From Microbacterium sp. MM2322 (lineage in GTDB: Bacteria > Actinomycetota > Actinomycetes > Actinomycetales > Microbacteriaceae): a DNA stretch of 64,000 nt. The DNA is taken from contig NZ_OZ075067.1 of assembly GCF_964186585.1 (NCBI RefSeq), positions 806,001 through 870,000 of the forward strand. Direction: 5' to 3'. The position numbers and the translations under genes were made by a program. This document shows positions 17,867 through 27,158 of this stretch, piece by piece. The first letter of the stretch is position 1. Every line of letters starts with the position of its first letter. The notes under the pieces are model-generated. The model saw only the letters and a program-made list of their open reading frames with translations. It was not told where the DNA came from and did no database searches.

Positions 17867-18946
17867 ATGCACCGGCTCACGAGGGACGAGGCGCGCCGCA
17901 TCGCGGTGCGCGCGCAGCTGCTCGACGCGGATCGCCCCGGCGACGTGGTCGAGGTCGCCGAGCAGATCGGCGCGATCAAGATCGATCCGACGGCGGTCAT
18001 CGCTCCCAGCGAGCAGTCCGTCTGCTGGGCGCGGATCGGCTGGGCGTACGAACCCGGTCAGCTCTCGAAGGCCGTCGAGGTCGACCGGCTGCTCTTCGAA
18101 TACGACGGGCACTTCCGCCCGGCATCCCTCCTTCCCGCCTTGCGGGCGATCATGCCCAGCCGACGGCTCGGCGGCGCGACGCGGCAGTACCTCGACGCCA
18201 ACGCGGCGTTCCGCGCCGACATCCTGACGCGCCTCGATCGGGACGGGCCGTTGCAGGCGTCCGAGATCGCCGACACCAGCGCCGTCCAGGCGAAGAACGA
18301 GAGCGGCTGGTACGGCGCCAATCAGGTGCCGCGCATGCTCGAACTCATGTCGTACCTCGGCGACGTCGCGATCAGCGGTCGCGTCGGGCGTCAGCGGGTG
18401 TGGGACCTTCCCGAGCGCGTGTACGCGGGGACGGATGCCTCGATGAACCCGGCCGACGCCGAAGAAGTTCTCGCGGGTCGGCGTCTGCAGGCGTACGGCA
18501 TCGCGCGGCAGAGGTCACCGTGGGCGGGCGTCGGCACCGCGGGGGAGGAGGCCGAGGTCGAGGGGAGTTCCTGGCGCTGGCGGGTCGACCCCGAGGCGAT
18601 CGCGGCGCTCGACGACGATCCCGGCGGCCGTGCGGCGATCCTGAACCCCTACGACCGGATGCTGTTCGACCGACCGCGTCTGACCGAACTGTTCGACTTC
18701 ACCTTCGTGCTCGAGCAGTTCAAGCCGAAGCACCAGCGGGTCTACGGCTACTTCGCGCATCCGATCCTGGTGGGCGACCGCTTCGTCGCTCTGCTCGACG
18801 CCGCGCTCGACAAGAAGAAGGAGAACCTCGTTGTGGCTGCGGTCCACGAGCTGGCGCCGATCGACGACGACGAGCGCGAGATGATCCACGCCGAGATCCG
18901 GGACCTCGGCGACTGGCTCGGGGTCCCGGTTCGCGGCCTGGAGTGA
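17867..18946 (+). CDS. Winged-helix protein of the YcaQ/AlkZ (HTH_42) family
   Basis: A 359-residue protein of the HTH_42 superfamily that includes the DNA interstrand-crosslink glycosylases YcaQ (AlkX) and AlkZ. The body shows the family layout: an N-terminal helical region, LFEYDGHFRPASLLPALR, and a C-terminal LNPYDRMLFDRPRLTELFDFTFVLEQFKP followed by VYGYFAHPILVGDRFVALLDA. The catalytic QxD/QxQ position appears as K38-I39-D40, so the usual Gln is replaced by Lys; activity may differ or be lost. It ends ten bases before the convergent mannosidase stop. Confidence 0.82.
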   Translation: MHRLTRDEARRIAVRAQLLDADRPGDVVEVAEQIGAIKIDPTAVIAPSEQSVCWARIGWAYEPGQLSKAVEVDRLLFEYDGHFRPASLLPALRAIMPSRRLGGATRQYLDANAAFRADILTRLDRDGPLQASEIADTSAVQAKNESGWYGANQVPRMLELMSYLGDVAISGRVGRQRVWDLPERVYAGTDASMNPADAEEVLAGRRLQAYGIARQRSPWAGVGTAGEEAEVEGSSWRWRVDPEAIAALDDDPGGRAAILNPYDRMLFDRPRLTELFDFTFVLEQFKPKHQRVYGYFAHPILVGDRFVALLDAALDKKKENLVVAAVHELAPIDDDEREMIHAEIRDLGDWLGVPVRGLE

Positions 18947-18956
18947 TGCCGGCTGG

Positions 18957-21950
18957 TCAGCGCGCCAGTCGAAGGGTGACGAGCTGGAACGGGGCGAGGT
19001 CCAGACGCACGGTGCTCGTCGTCTCGCGCAGAACAGTCGGCTCGATCGGCCGCTCGAGCAGGTCGGTCTGCGTGACCGCTGTCACCGCGAACCCCGCCTC
19101 GATCTGCGCCGTCCGCGCCGAGCCGAGCGCCTCGTAGAGCCGCACGACCACGTCGCCCGATCCGTCGTCGGCGAGCTTGAGCGCCTCGACGATCACTCCG
19201 GGGTCGCTCACCGTGAGAAGGGGGGCGACCTCGTCGGCGCCGTTCACGGTGACCGGCGGCAGGTTGAGACGGAGCCCCTCGCCGATCGCGGCGGCGACCG
19301 AGGCTGAGGGCAGGACCGACAAGCGGAACTCGTGGGCGCCCTGGTCCGCTTCGGGATCGGGGAACAGCGGCGCCCGCACGAGCGTGACGCGCGCGACGGT
19401 CCGTGCTCCGCCGTCGGAGCCGGGAGCCCGCTGCACGTCGTGGCCGTACATCGAGTCGTTGGCGACGGCGACGCCGTAGTCGCCCTCGACGACGCGGATC
19501 CACCGGTGCGCGACGGTCTCGAACTTCGCGGCATCCCATGTCGTGTTCGCGTGGACCGACCGTGAGAGGTGACCGAACTGGATCTCCGATTCGGTGCGTT
19601 CGGCGCGCACACGCAGGGGGAATGCGATCTTCAGCATCTTCTGCCGCTCTCGCCAGTCGAGGTGCATCTCGACCTCGAGCGCGCCCGAGAACGGGTCGAC
19701 ACGGTACCGCTGCTCGACGTGAGACGACCCGAATCGACGGCGCACGACGAGGTCCGCGCCGTCGGCGACGACCTCGGTGACATCGGTGAGGGTCGTGCCG
19801 AGCGCGCCATCCTCGGCGTCGATGTTCCAGGCATCCCACTCGCGGGGAGTGTCGCGGAACAGCTGCAGCACGCCGCCCGGGAAGGCCGGGTCGATCAGTT
19901 CGCGGCCGGTGGTGAGGTCGACGGCGCCGACGACGAGGCCGCGCGCATCGATCGCCCACTGGAACCGCTCGTGGCGGAAAGTCCAGCCGTCGCCGTCCCG
20001 CTCGGGGGCGACCGGGAGAACGGATGCCGCGGCCGACACCCCGAGCGCGGGGGCACCGGCCAGCGCGACCGGCGCCGCGTTCGCCGTCAGGGCGCGGTCG
20101 CCCTCGCCGGTGAGCGAGCGGACCGCGGTGTCGATGATCTCCTGCAGCTCGTCCGCGACGCGCGCGTACGTGGCTTCGGCTTCCTGGTGCACCCAGGCGA
20201 TGGAGGTTCCCGGAAGGATGTCGTGGAACTGGTGCAGCAGCACCGTCTGCCAGAGCGATCGCAGCCGCCCCGCCGGGTAGGTCGCGCCCGTGCGGACGGT
20301 GTCCAGCGTGGCCCAGAGTTCGGCGGCGCGGAGCAGGTGCTCGCTCCGGCGGTTGCCGCGCTTCGTGCGCGCCTGCGCGCTGTACGTGCCGCGGTGGTAC
20401 TCGAGGTAGAGCTCGCCCGACCACACCGGCGGTTCGGCGTACTCGGCCTCTGCCTCGGAGAAGAACTGCGCCGGTGAGCCGAGGCGCACACGCGGTGATC
20501 CCTCGAGGTCGGCGGTGCGGCGGGCCGCAGCGATCATCTCGCGCGTGGGTCCGCCACCGCCGTCGCCCCAGCCGAAGGGGACGAGGGAGTGCGAGGCATC
20601 CGCCTTCTCGGCGAACTGCCGCTCGGCGAGGGCGAGCTCGGCCGCGGACAGCTCGGAGTTGTACGTGTCGACAGGCGGGAAGTGGGTGAAGACCCGGGTG
20701 CCGTCGATGCCCTCCCAGAGGAAGGTGTGGTGTGGCATCCGGTTCGTCTCGTTCCACGAGATCTTCTGCGTCAAAAACCAGCGCGAACCGGCCGCCGTGA
20801 TGATCTGGGGGAGCGCGGCGGAGTATCCGAACGAGTCCGGCAGCCACACCTCGAGCGGCTCGACACCGAACTCCTCGAGGAAGAACCGCTTGCCCTCGAC
20901 GAACTGACGGGCGAGGGCTTCGGATCCCGGCATGTTCGTGTCGGACTCGACCCACATGCCGCCGACCGGGGCGAAGCGTCCCGCGGCGACGGCATCCTTC
21001 ATCCGTTCGAACAGCTCGGGGTAGTGCTCCTTCATCCACGCGTACTGCTGCGCGGATGAGGCCGCGAAGACGAAGTCGTCCTCGGTGCGCATGAGGTCGA
21101 GGACGTTCGAGAACGTGCGGGCGACCTTCCGCACCGTCTCGCGGATCGGCCACAGCCAGGCCGAGTCGATGTGCGCGTGTCCGACCGCGGTCAGCTGGTG
21201 CGACGAGGCGGATGCCGGGGCCGCGAGCGCGGCGCGGAGCTCATCGCGTCCCGCCGGGGCCGTGCCGGCGACGTCGTCGGGGTCGACGGCGTCGACCGCG
21301 CGCCCGAGTGCGGCCAGCACCCGCGCGTGACGGGTGCGGTTCGGTTCGAGCTGGTCGACGAGCCCGCGGAGGGTCCAGATGTCCTGCTGCAGCTCCCACA
21401 CCGTCTCGTCCAACAGGCCGAGCTCCAGCCGGCGCAGCCGGTAGATCGGCTCGTCGCCGGCGGTCTGGAGGTCGCCGAGCGGGGTGGCGGCGAAGGTGAA
21501 CGTCCCGGCGACGCTCGGATTTCCCGCCGCCTCGATCCAGAGGTCGATCTCGTCGCCGTCGACGGGGACCGACGCGTTCCGCGGTTCGATCGCCTTCACG
21601 ATGGACCCGTCGGGACGGAACACGAGGGCCTCCGCTTGGAAGCCCGGACCGGACCCGTCGAAGCCGAGGTCGACGACGATCTCCGGGCGGGTGCCGGCGA
21701 GGTCTCGCCAGGATGCCGGAACGCTCCCCGTGACGTGGAACCACACGGTGCCCCACGGGCGCCCCCACGCCGTTCCCTCGGCGACCGGCGTGTAGGTCTG
21801 GCCGACGGCATCCGCGAACGGGACGGGTTCGCCCGGAACCTCCCACGCCGAGATCTGCAGGGGGGTCGTCTCGCGGTACAGGGCAGGGGCCAAGCGGTCG
21901 CCGGCGAGCCGGTCGATGCGCTGCAGGGCCAGGCGGTCGTTGCGGTGCAT
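18957..21950 (-). CDS. GH38 alpha-mannosidase
   Basis: A 997-residue glycoside hydrolase family 38 enzyme, which releases alpha-linked mannose using a retaining mechanism and a zinc ion. The metal motif H258-A-H260-I-D262 is followed by SAWLWPIRETVRK, the nucleophile is Asp372 in LPDSFGYS, and QFHDILPGTS is a further conserved block. C-terminal beta-sandwich domains follow. ATG 21950 has GGAGG ten bases upstream. No signal peptide is seen, so it acts in the cytoplasm on imported mannosides. Last gene of the ABC transporter operon, 53 bp after the permease. Confidence 0.94.
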   Translation of the reverse strand: MHRNDRLALQRIDRLAGDRLAPALYRETTPLQISAWEVPGEPVPFADAVGQTYTPVAEGTAWGRPWGTVWFHVTGSVPASWRDLAGTRPEIVVDLGFDGSGPGFQAEALVFRPDGSIVKAIEPRNASVPVDGDEIDLWIEAAGNPSVAGTFTFAATPLGDLQTAGDEPIYRLRRLELGLLDETVWELQQDIWTLRGLVDQLEPNRTRHARVLAALGRAVDAVDPDDVAGTAPAGRDELRAALAAPASASSHQLTAVGHAHIDSAWLWPIRETVRKVARTFSNVLDLMRTEDDFVFAASSAQQYAWMKEHYPELFERMKDAVAAGRFAPVGGMWVESDTNMPGSEALARQFVEGKRFFLEEFGVEPLEVWLPDSFGYSAALPQIITAAGSRWFLTQKISWNETNRMPHHTFLWEGIDGTRVFTHFPPVDTYNSELSAAELALAERQFAEKADASHSLVPFGWGDGGGGPTREMIAAARRTADLEGSPRVRLGSPAQFFSEAEAEYAEPPVWSGELYLEYHRGTYSAQARTKRGNRRSEHLLRAAELWATLDTVRTGATYPAGRLRSLWQTVLLHQFHDILPGTSIAWVHQEAEATYARVADELQEIIDTAVRSLTGEGDRALTANAAPVALAGAPALGVSAAASVLPVAPERDGDGWTFRHERFQWAIDARGLVVGAVDLTTGRELIDPAFPGGVLQLFRDTPREWDAWNIDAEDGALGTTLTDVTEVVADGADLVVRRRFGSSHVEQRYRVDPFSGALEVEMHLDWRERQKMLKIAFPLRVRAERTESEIQFGHLSRSVHANTTWDAAKFETVAHRWIRVVEGDYGVAVANDSMYGHDVQRAPGSDGGARTVARVTLVRAPLFPDPEADQGAHEFRLSVLPSASVAAAIGEGLRLNLPPVTVNGADEVAPLLTVSDPGVIVEALKLADDGSGDVVVRLYEALGSARTAQIEAGFAVTAVTQTDLLERPIEPTVLRETTSTVRLDLAPFQLVTLRLAR

Positions 21951-22003
21951 GAGGGGGCCTCCGAGACGGTGCGGCGGTGGGGTGGGTGAGTGGGCTGTGC
22001 GGG

Positions 22004-22891
22004 TCAGCCTTTGACGGCGCCGGAGAGGGCGAACGTGCCTCCGAGGCCGCGGGTGACGATCAGATAGAGACCGAGGACGGGAACCGAGTAGAGCAGGGAG
22101 TAGGCGGCCAGGCGCCCGTAGGCGACGGTGCCGTACTGCCCGAAGAAGGAGTAGATCGAAACGGCGGCCGGTTGCCAATCGGGCGTGAGCAGCAGGACGA
22201 ACGGGACGAAGAAGTTCCCCCACGCCTGCAGGAACACGAAGACGAAGACGACGCTCAGGGCCGGGCGCATGAGCGGGACGACGATCGTCACGAGCGCCCG
22301 CATCGCGCTCGCCCCGTCGACCCAGGCGGCTTCTTCGAGGCTGATCGGCACGGAGTCCATGAAGTTCTTCGTCATCCAGAGCGCCATCGGCAGCGCACTC
22401 GCGGCGAGGAACAGGGCCACCGCCCACGGCTGGTTGATGAGGCGCAGCTGCACGAACAGGCTGTAGACCGGCACCATGATCGCCGTGATCGGCAAGCAGC
22501 TGGCGAAGAGCACGGAGTAGAGGAACGGCGCGTTGAAGCGGGATCGGTAGCGGGAGAGCGGGTAGGCGGCGAGAACGGATGCCACGACGGTCACCGCCGC
22601 CGCAGCCGTCGACAGCAGCACGCTGTTCACGAGGGGGCGGAGTGTCAGCTCGGGGGTCAGGACGTCGGCGAAGTTGTCGAGGGTCGGCTTCGTCGGCCAG
22701 GCGACCTGATACGTCGCGGCCGAATCGATCGAGGCGAGCACGACCCAGGCGAGCGGGGCGGCGAACAGCAGGCCGATCACGATCAGGACGAGGTTCGCCC
22801 AGAAGCGGGTGGCGCTTCGCCGCGGAGATGCTGCGCTCGGTGGCCGCACCGGTCGGCGCACGCGGGTGGTGGTGATCTCGGTGGCGCTCAT
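22004..22891 (-). CDS. Sugar ABC transporter permease (MalG type)
   Basis: A 295-residue carbohydrate ABC permease with six predicted helices. The EAA loop that docks the ATPase is EEAAWVDGASAMRALVTIVVP. The ATG at 22891 overlaps the MalF-type gene by four bases (ATGA); the longer open frame upstream lies inside that gene. No ATPase gene is in the cluster, so a shared MsiK-like ATPase elsewhere is inferred, as in other actinobacteria. Confidence 0.93.
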   Translation of the reverse strand: MSATEITTTRVRRPVRPPSAASPRRSATRFWANLVLIVIGLLFAAPLAWVVLASIDSAATYQVAWPTKPTLDNFADVLTPELTLRPLVNSVLLSTAAAAVTVVASVLAAYPLSRYRSRFNAPFLYSVLFASCLPITAIMVPVYSLFVQLRLINQPWAVALFLAASALPMALWMTKNFMDSVPISLEEAAWVDGASAMRALVTIVVPLMRPALSVVFVFVFLQAWGNFFVPFVLLLTPDWQPAAVSIYSFFGQYGTVAYGRLAAYSLLYSVPVLGLYLIVTRGLGGTFALSGAVKG

Positions 22892-23832
22892 GAGACGCCG
22901 CCTCGGCGCCGGAGTGACAGCACGTAGGCGAGGGAGAAGACGGCGCCCAGCGCGAGCATGACGATGGCGATCGCGTTGCCGTAGCCGATGTCGCCGAACG
23001 AGAACGCTTCCGCGTAAGCGAACACCGGCAGCGTCGTGGAGAGGTCGCCGGGGCCGCCCTTCGTCATCACCCAGATGAGCGTGAACACGGACAGGGTCTG
23101 CAGGGTCGTCAGGAGCAGATTGGTGAAGACGGTGCCCGAGATCATCGGGAGCGTGATGAAACGCAGCCGCTGCCATGTGCCGGCACCATCGATCATCGCC
23201 GACTCGGTCACTTCGGGCGGGACGTCGTCGAGCGCCGCCCGGTAGATCATCATCGAGAACGCGGTTCCCCGCCAGGTGTTCGCGAGGACGATCGCGAGGA
23301 GTGGCAGCGCGTAGAGCCAGTTCGGCCCCTGCACCCCGAAGAGCGACAGCGCACCGTTGAGCGTGCCGTCGGCCGAGAAGAAGGCGTAGCTGACGAACGC
23401 GGCGACGATCTCCGGCAGCACCCACGCGATGACGACGATCACGCCGACGGTGCCGGCGACGGCGCGGCTGCCCGCACGGAAGAGGACGGCGAGGAGCAGG
23501 CCGAGGATGTTCTGGCCGATGATCGCGGACCCGACGACGAAGACGACGGTCAGGAGGATCGACAGCGGCAGGACGGGGTCGTCGAACAGTCGGGTGAAGT
23601 TGTCGAAGCCGATGAACTCGGGCTTGGCCGCGCTCACTCCGGTGAGGCCCCGGTCGGTCAGCGAACCCGCGACGGCCCAGGCGATGGGGCCGGCGAGGAA
23701 GACGACGAGGAGGCCGACCGCGGGGAGCATCGGCAGCGCCCGCGTCGATGTGACCCGTCCGCCACGCCGTGCGCGGGCGCGGCGAGGTGCCGGTGCGGCC
23801 GGATCAGGATGCGGCGCCAGGGTCGTCGTCAT
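22888..23832 (-). CDS. Sugar ABC transporter permease (MalF type)
   Basis: A 314-residue carbohydrate ABC permease. After a basic N-terminal tail (residues 17-30) six helices follow, and the EAA loop is VTESAMIDGAGTWQRLRFITLP. It forms the channel with the MalG-type protein. The gene starts four bases after the binding-protein stop and overlaps the next gene by four bases, which indicates one operon. Confidence 0.93.
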   Translation of the reverse strand: MTTTLAPHPDPAAPAPRRARARRGGRVTSTRALPMLPAVGLLVVFLAGPIAWAVAGSLTDRGLTGVSAAKPEFIGFDNFTRLFDDPVLPLSILLTVVFVVGSAIIGQNILGLLLAVLFRAGSRAVAGTVGVIVVIAWVLPEIVAAFVSYAFFSADGTLNGALSLFGVQGPNWLYALPLLAIVLANTWRGTAFSMMIYRAALDDVPPEVTESAMIDGAGTWQRLRFITLPMISGTVFTNLLLTTLQTLSVFTLIWVMTKGGPGDLSTTLPVFAYAEAFSFGDIGYGNAIAIVMLALGAVFSLAYVLSLRRRGGVS

Positions 23833-23836
23833 GCGG

Positions 23837-25198
23837 TCACTCGGTGACGACTCCGTCGTCGCCGACGATCTTGCGGACCGCGTCGTCGTAGGCGGCTGCT
23901 GCTTCGGCGGGCGACTGCTGCCCGGTGATCACGGCTTCCGTGGCCTGCTGCGCGGCGACCGACACCTGCGGATAGTCGCTGTTGGCGGGGCGGAAGTGCG
24001 TGACCGAGACGGCATCCGTCACGGCTTTAACGAAGGGGTTGGACTCGAGGTAGGTCGGGTCTTCGGCGACGTCGGTCCGGACGGCGATCTGGGCGTTGTT
24101 GACGGCGTACCAGAGGGCGTTCTTCTTGTTGAGGGCCGTGGTCATGAAGTCGAATGCGAGGTCGGGCGCGTCCGTCTGCGCGGAGGCGGCGAGCGTCCAC
24201 CCGCCGGACATGCTGACGCCACCGGGCTCCTGGCCGTCCTGCGTCGGGAAGAGCGCGACGCCCATCTTGTCGGTGTACTCGGGCCAGGCGAACTGCCCGC
24301 CCTCGGCCCAGAACGACGGCGTGTACGAGCCTTCCACCGTCGCGCCGAGCTTGTCCTTCGGGAACCAGTCGCCGAAGACCGCCTGCCACACGTTCGGGTC
24401 GAGCGCCTTGTCGGGACTCACCGCGTAGCCCTCGTCGTAGAGCTTCTCGAGGAAGCCCAGCGAGTCGACGAACCCCTGCGAGCCGACCACCCACTTGCCG
24501 GACTCGTCGTCGTAGAGTCCCTTGCCGTCGCCGGTGCCGTAGAGGAGCTCGTAGAAGCTCTGCATGACCGAGCCTTCGGCCGTGCCGGTGCCGGCATACA
24601 TGTTGAAGGGGACGACGTCGGGCTGGCTCCCCTTGATCGCCGCCGCGGCGACCAGGACATCGTCCCAGCTCTCGGGCTGCCAGGGAACGGCGATACCGGC
24701 CTTCGCGAGAACGTCCTTGTTGTACCAGATGACGCGGGTGTCGGTGCCGAGGGGCAACGCGTACACGCTGCCGTCCTCCCCCTGGCCGGCGGTGCGGCCG
24801 GCCTCGTCGAACACCTTCCAGTCGTCCCACGCGCCGAGCTTGTCGTCGAGGTTCAGGAGGTACCCCGCCTCGACGTCGCTGCGGACGGAGAAGGTGTCCT
24901 CGTAGAACACGTCGGGGGCGGTGTCGGGCGAGGCGAGCGAGAGCTGAAGGCGGGTCTTGTAGTCGTCGTCGGACGCGCTGATCGGCTGAAGCTCGACGGT
25001 GATCCCCTTGTGGGATGCCTCGAACTCCTTCTTCGCCGTCTTCATCAGGGTGTCCATCGCGGTGAACGACTCGGTCTTCGCATAAGCGACCGTGATGGTG
25101 TCGCCTTCGTCGCCTCCGCCGTCGGCGGAGCATCCGCCGAGAAGGAGCGCGGCAGTCGCTGCTGCGGCGATGGACGTGACGGTGGTGCGGATCTTCAC
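23837..25198 (-). CDS. Extracellular sugar-binding lipoprotein
   Basis: A 453-residue family 1 solute-binding protein. The lipobox gives Cys23 (LLLGGCSAD) after a signal peptide of about 22 residues, so it is anchored outside the membrane. YAKTESFTAMDTLMKTAKKEFEAS and the ALPLGTDTRVIWYNKDVLAKAGI block are typical of carbohydrate-binding members. Start is GTG at 25198 with GGAG 12 bases upstream. Cargo is likely a mannose-containing oligosaccharide because the operon ends with an alpha-mannosidase; this is an inference from context. Confidence 0.92.
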   Translation of the reverse strand: MKIRTTVTSIAAAATAALLLGGCSADGGGDEGDTITVAYAKTESFTAMDTLMKTAKKEFEASHKGITVELQPISASDDDYKTRLQLSLASPDTAPDVFYEDTFSVRSDVEAGYLLNLDDKLGAWDDWKVFDEAGRTAGQGEDGSVYALPLGTDTRVIWYNKDVLAKAGIAVPWQPESWDDVLVAAAAIKGSQPDVVPFNMYAGTGTAEGSVMQSFYELLYGTGDGKGLYDDESGKWVVGSQGFVDSLGFLEKLYDEGYAVSPDKALDPNVWQAVFGDWFPKDKLGATVEGSYTPSFWAEGGQFAWPEYTDKMGVALFPTQDGQEPGGVSMSGGWTLAASAQTDAPDLAFDFMTTALNKKNALWYAVNNAQIAVRTDVAEDPTYLESNPFVKAVTDAVSVTHFRPANSDYPQVSVAAQQATEAVITGQQSPAEAAAAYDDAVRKIVGDDGVVTE

Positions 25199-25251
25199 GG
25201 GGCCCCCTTGCTCCAGATCTTGACGCCCGCACGCATCGTCCGGACCACATA

Positions 25252-25280
25252 AGTCAAACTGCTGGAAATAGCAGAGTCAA
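25252..25280. promoter_or_regulatory. Candidate ROK operator and promoter of the mannoside operon
   Basis: The 112 bp between the regulator and the binding-protein gene contain CTGCT-N6-AGCAG (25259-25274), flanked by two direct copies of AGTCAA (25252-25257 and 25275-25280), which read TTGACT on the coding strand. The distal TTGACT can serve as a -35 box with the inverted repeat in the spacer. Binding by the upstream ROK regulator is inferred. Confidence 0.5.
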
Positions 25281-25310
25281 GACGCCCCGCGGACCGTGAT
25301 CGGAATGGGA

Positions 25311-26543
25311 TCACGTCGAGGGGACCAGCAGTGAGGTCGTCCGGGGGGTGAGTGCCTCGTCCAGGATCAGGCACGCCGCGCCGATGGCGCCGACGTCCGA
25401 TCCCAGTGCGGTTCCGGACACCGTCACCGGGTGCACGCCTCGCGCGGCGCGCAGCTCGTCGAGCCGTGCCGGGACTGTGCTCATGAGCAGGTCCCCGAGC
25501 CGGTCCCACAGGGGACCGCCCATCACGATCCGGTCGACATCGAGCAGGTTCGACACGACGGCGAGGGCGCGCGACACCTGCTCGCTGCACCTGCGCAAGA
25601 GAGCCACGGCCGCATCGTCGCCATCGTCGGACAGGCGCACGAGACGAGTCAGCGCGGCATCCACCTCGGTCGGGTCGTCGCCGTGACGTTCCGCCGGGAG
25701 CACGCCGAGCCGTTCCGCCTCTTCGATGAGCGGGAGCGGTGCGCAGGTGACGGCGATGCAGCCGCGCAGCCCGCAGCCGCAAGGCGCGCCGTCGGGGTCG
25801 ACGACGATGTGTCCGATCTCGCCCGCGTTGCCGGATCCGCCGCGGACCACTTCGTCGCCGATCACGAGGCCGATGCCGAGGCCCGTCCCGAGGTAGAGGA
25901 AGGCGAAGTTCTGGGCCCCGCCGGGTGGCGCGATCCACTTCTCGGCCACCGCCGCTGCGGTCACGTCCTTCTCGAGCATGACCGTCAGACCCGTGGCATC
26001 CGCGATCGCATCCCGCATCGACACGCGGTGCCACCCTGCCAGGTTCGGCGGGTCCAGCACGATGCCGCGTTCCACGTCGACCGGGCCGGGGGCAGCGACG
26101 CCGAGACCCACGATGCGGGTGCGGTCGATCCCCGAGCCTGCCAGCACCATCTCGATGTCCTGGAAGAGCACGGCCATGGTGTCGCAGGGATCTTGTGCCA
26201 CTGGCGTCGCACGAGCGTGGCGGGCGATGACCTCGCCGTCGATCGACAGTACGACGACGGTGATGAGACCCGGGTCGAGGTGCACGCCGACGGCGTAGCG
26301 GCTGCTACCCACCAGGCGCAGCGTGGTGCGCGGTTTTCCGCGTCCGGAGCTGGTGCGCCCCGCCTCCTCGACGATCCCGGCATCCAACAGGCGCTGCACG
26401 ATGTTCGAGACGGTCTGCGCGGACAGGCCCGTCGCGTCGGCGAGCTCGACGCGGCTGTGGCCGTGCGATCGGCGGATCTGATCCAGCACGACCGCCTCGT
26501 TGTAACCACCGACGCTGGGTTGGTTGGCTCCGCGTCTGGCCAT
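25311..26543 (-). CDS. ROK family transcriptional regulator
   Basis: A 410-residue repressor of the NagC/XylR type. The N-terminal winged helix is at about residues 14-75 (GHSRVELADATGLSAQTVSNIVQRLL). The ROK sugar-kinase fold follows, with GTGLGIGLVIGDEVVRGGSGNAGEIGH and the zinc motif CGCGLRGC. I use the ATG at 26543, which gives a normal ROK length; the open frame runs 119 residues further upstream across the divergent promoter. It precedes the mannoside transport operon on the same strand and probably represses it until a sugar binds. Confidence 0.92.
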   Translation of the reverse strand: MARRGANQPSVGGYNEAVVLDQIRRSHGHSRVELADATGLSAQTVSNIVQRLLDAGIVEEAGRTSSGRGKPRTTLRLVGSSRYAVGVHLDPGLITVVVLSIDGEVIARHARATPVAQDPCDTMAVLFQDIEMVLAGSGIDRTRIVGLGVAAPGPVDVERGIVLDPPNLAGWHRVSMRDAIADATGLTVMLEKDVTAAAVAEKWIAPPGGAQNFAFLYLGTGLGIGLVIGDEVVRGGSGNAGEIGHIVVDPDGAPCGCGLRGCIAVTCAPLPLIEEAERLGVLPAERHGDDPTEVDAALTRLVRLSDDGDDAAVALLRRCSEQVSRALAVVSNLLDVDRIVMGGPLWDRLGDLLMSTVPARLDELRAARGVHPVTVSGTALGSDVGAIGAACLILDEALTPRTTSLLVPST

Positions 26544-26615
26544 GGGTGAACCTGCTTTGCTCCGGGGGGCGGTGGATCGAGCGTAGCGTGCCGCCTCACG
26601 AGCAGCGATCCCCGC

Positions 26616-26621
26616 TACATT
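26616..26621 (+). promoter_or_regulatory. -10 box, leaderless start of GNAT gene
   Basis: TACATT, six bases, ATG at 26628. Confidence 0.55.
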
Positions 26622-26627
26622 CGTGGC

Positions 26628-27143
26628 ATGCCCGCTGCTTCCTCCCTCCCTCGCGCGCTCGACGACGGCGCGGTGCTCCGTGTCGCGGCCCCCGGCGACG
26701 AGGCCGGAATCCTCGCCGCGATCCACGCCCTCGCGGTGTACGAACGCGAACCGGATGCCGTCCGCACGACGACGGCCGACCTCACCCGGTCGCTGTTCGG
26801 AGAGGATCCGAAGGCGTTCGCGCACGTCATCGAGCGGGGCGGTGAGATCCGTGCGATCGCCGTGTGGTTCCTGACCTTCTCGACCTGGACGGGTCGTCAC
26901 GGAATCTGGCTCGAGGACCTCTTCGTCGACGAGACCGACCGGGGTCGCGGGTACGGGACCGCACTCCTCGCCTCGCTCGCTGCGGTCGCACTCGAGCGCG
27001 GCTATCCACGTCTGGAATGGACGGTCCTGGATTGGAACGCGCCGGCGGTCGGCTTCTACCGCTCGATCGGAGCGGAACCCCTGGATGAGTGGACGACGCA
27101 GCGGATGACCGGTGACGCCCTGACCGCACTCGCCGGTCGCTGA
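26628..27143 (+). CDS. GNAT family N-acetyltransferase
   Basis: A 171-residue acetyltransferase. The acetyl-CoA pyrophosphate loop is R105-G-R-G-Y-G110 within EDLFVDETDRGRGYGTALLASLA, and the C-terminal WTVLDWNAPAVGFYRSIGAEPLDEW is characteristic of diamine/polyamine-type GNATs (spermidine or thialysine acetyltransferase-like). The exact amine substrate is not determined. It is divergent from the ROK regulator and converges on a lipoprotein gene. Confidence 0.9.
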   Translation: MPAASSLPRALDDGAVLRVAAPGDEAGILAAIHALAVYEREPDAVRTTTADLTRSLFGEDPKAFAHVIERGGEIRAIAVWFLTFSTWTGRHGIWLEDLFVDETDRGRGYGTALLASLAAVALERGYPRLEWTVLDWNAPAVGFYRSIGAEPLDEWTTQRMTGDALTALAGR

Positions 27144-27158
27144 GGACGTCTTCGCCCG

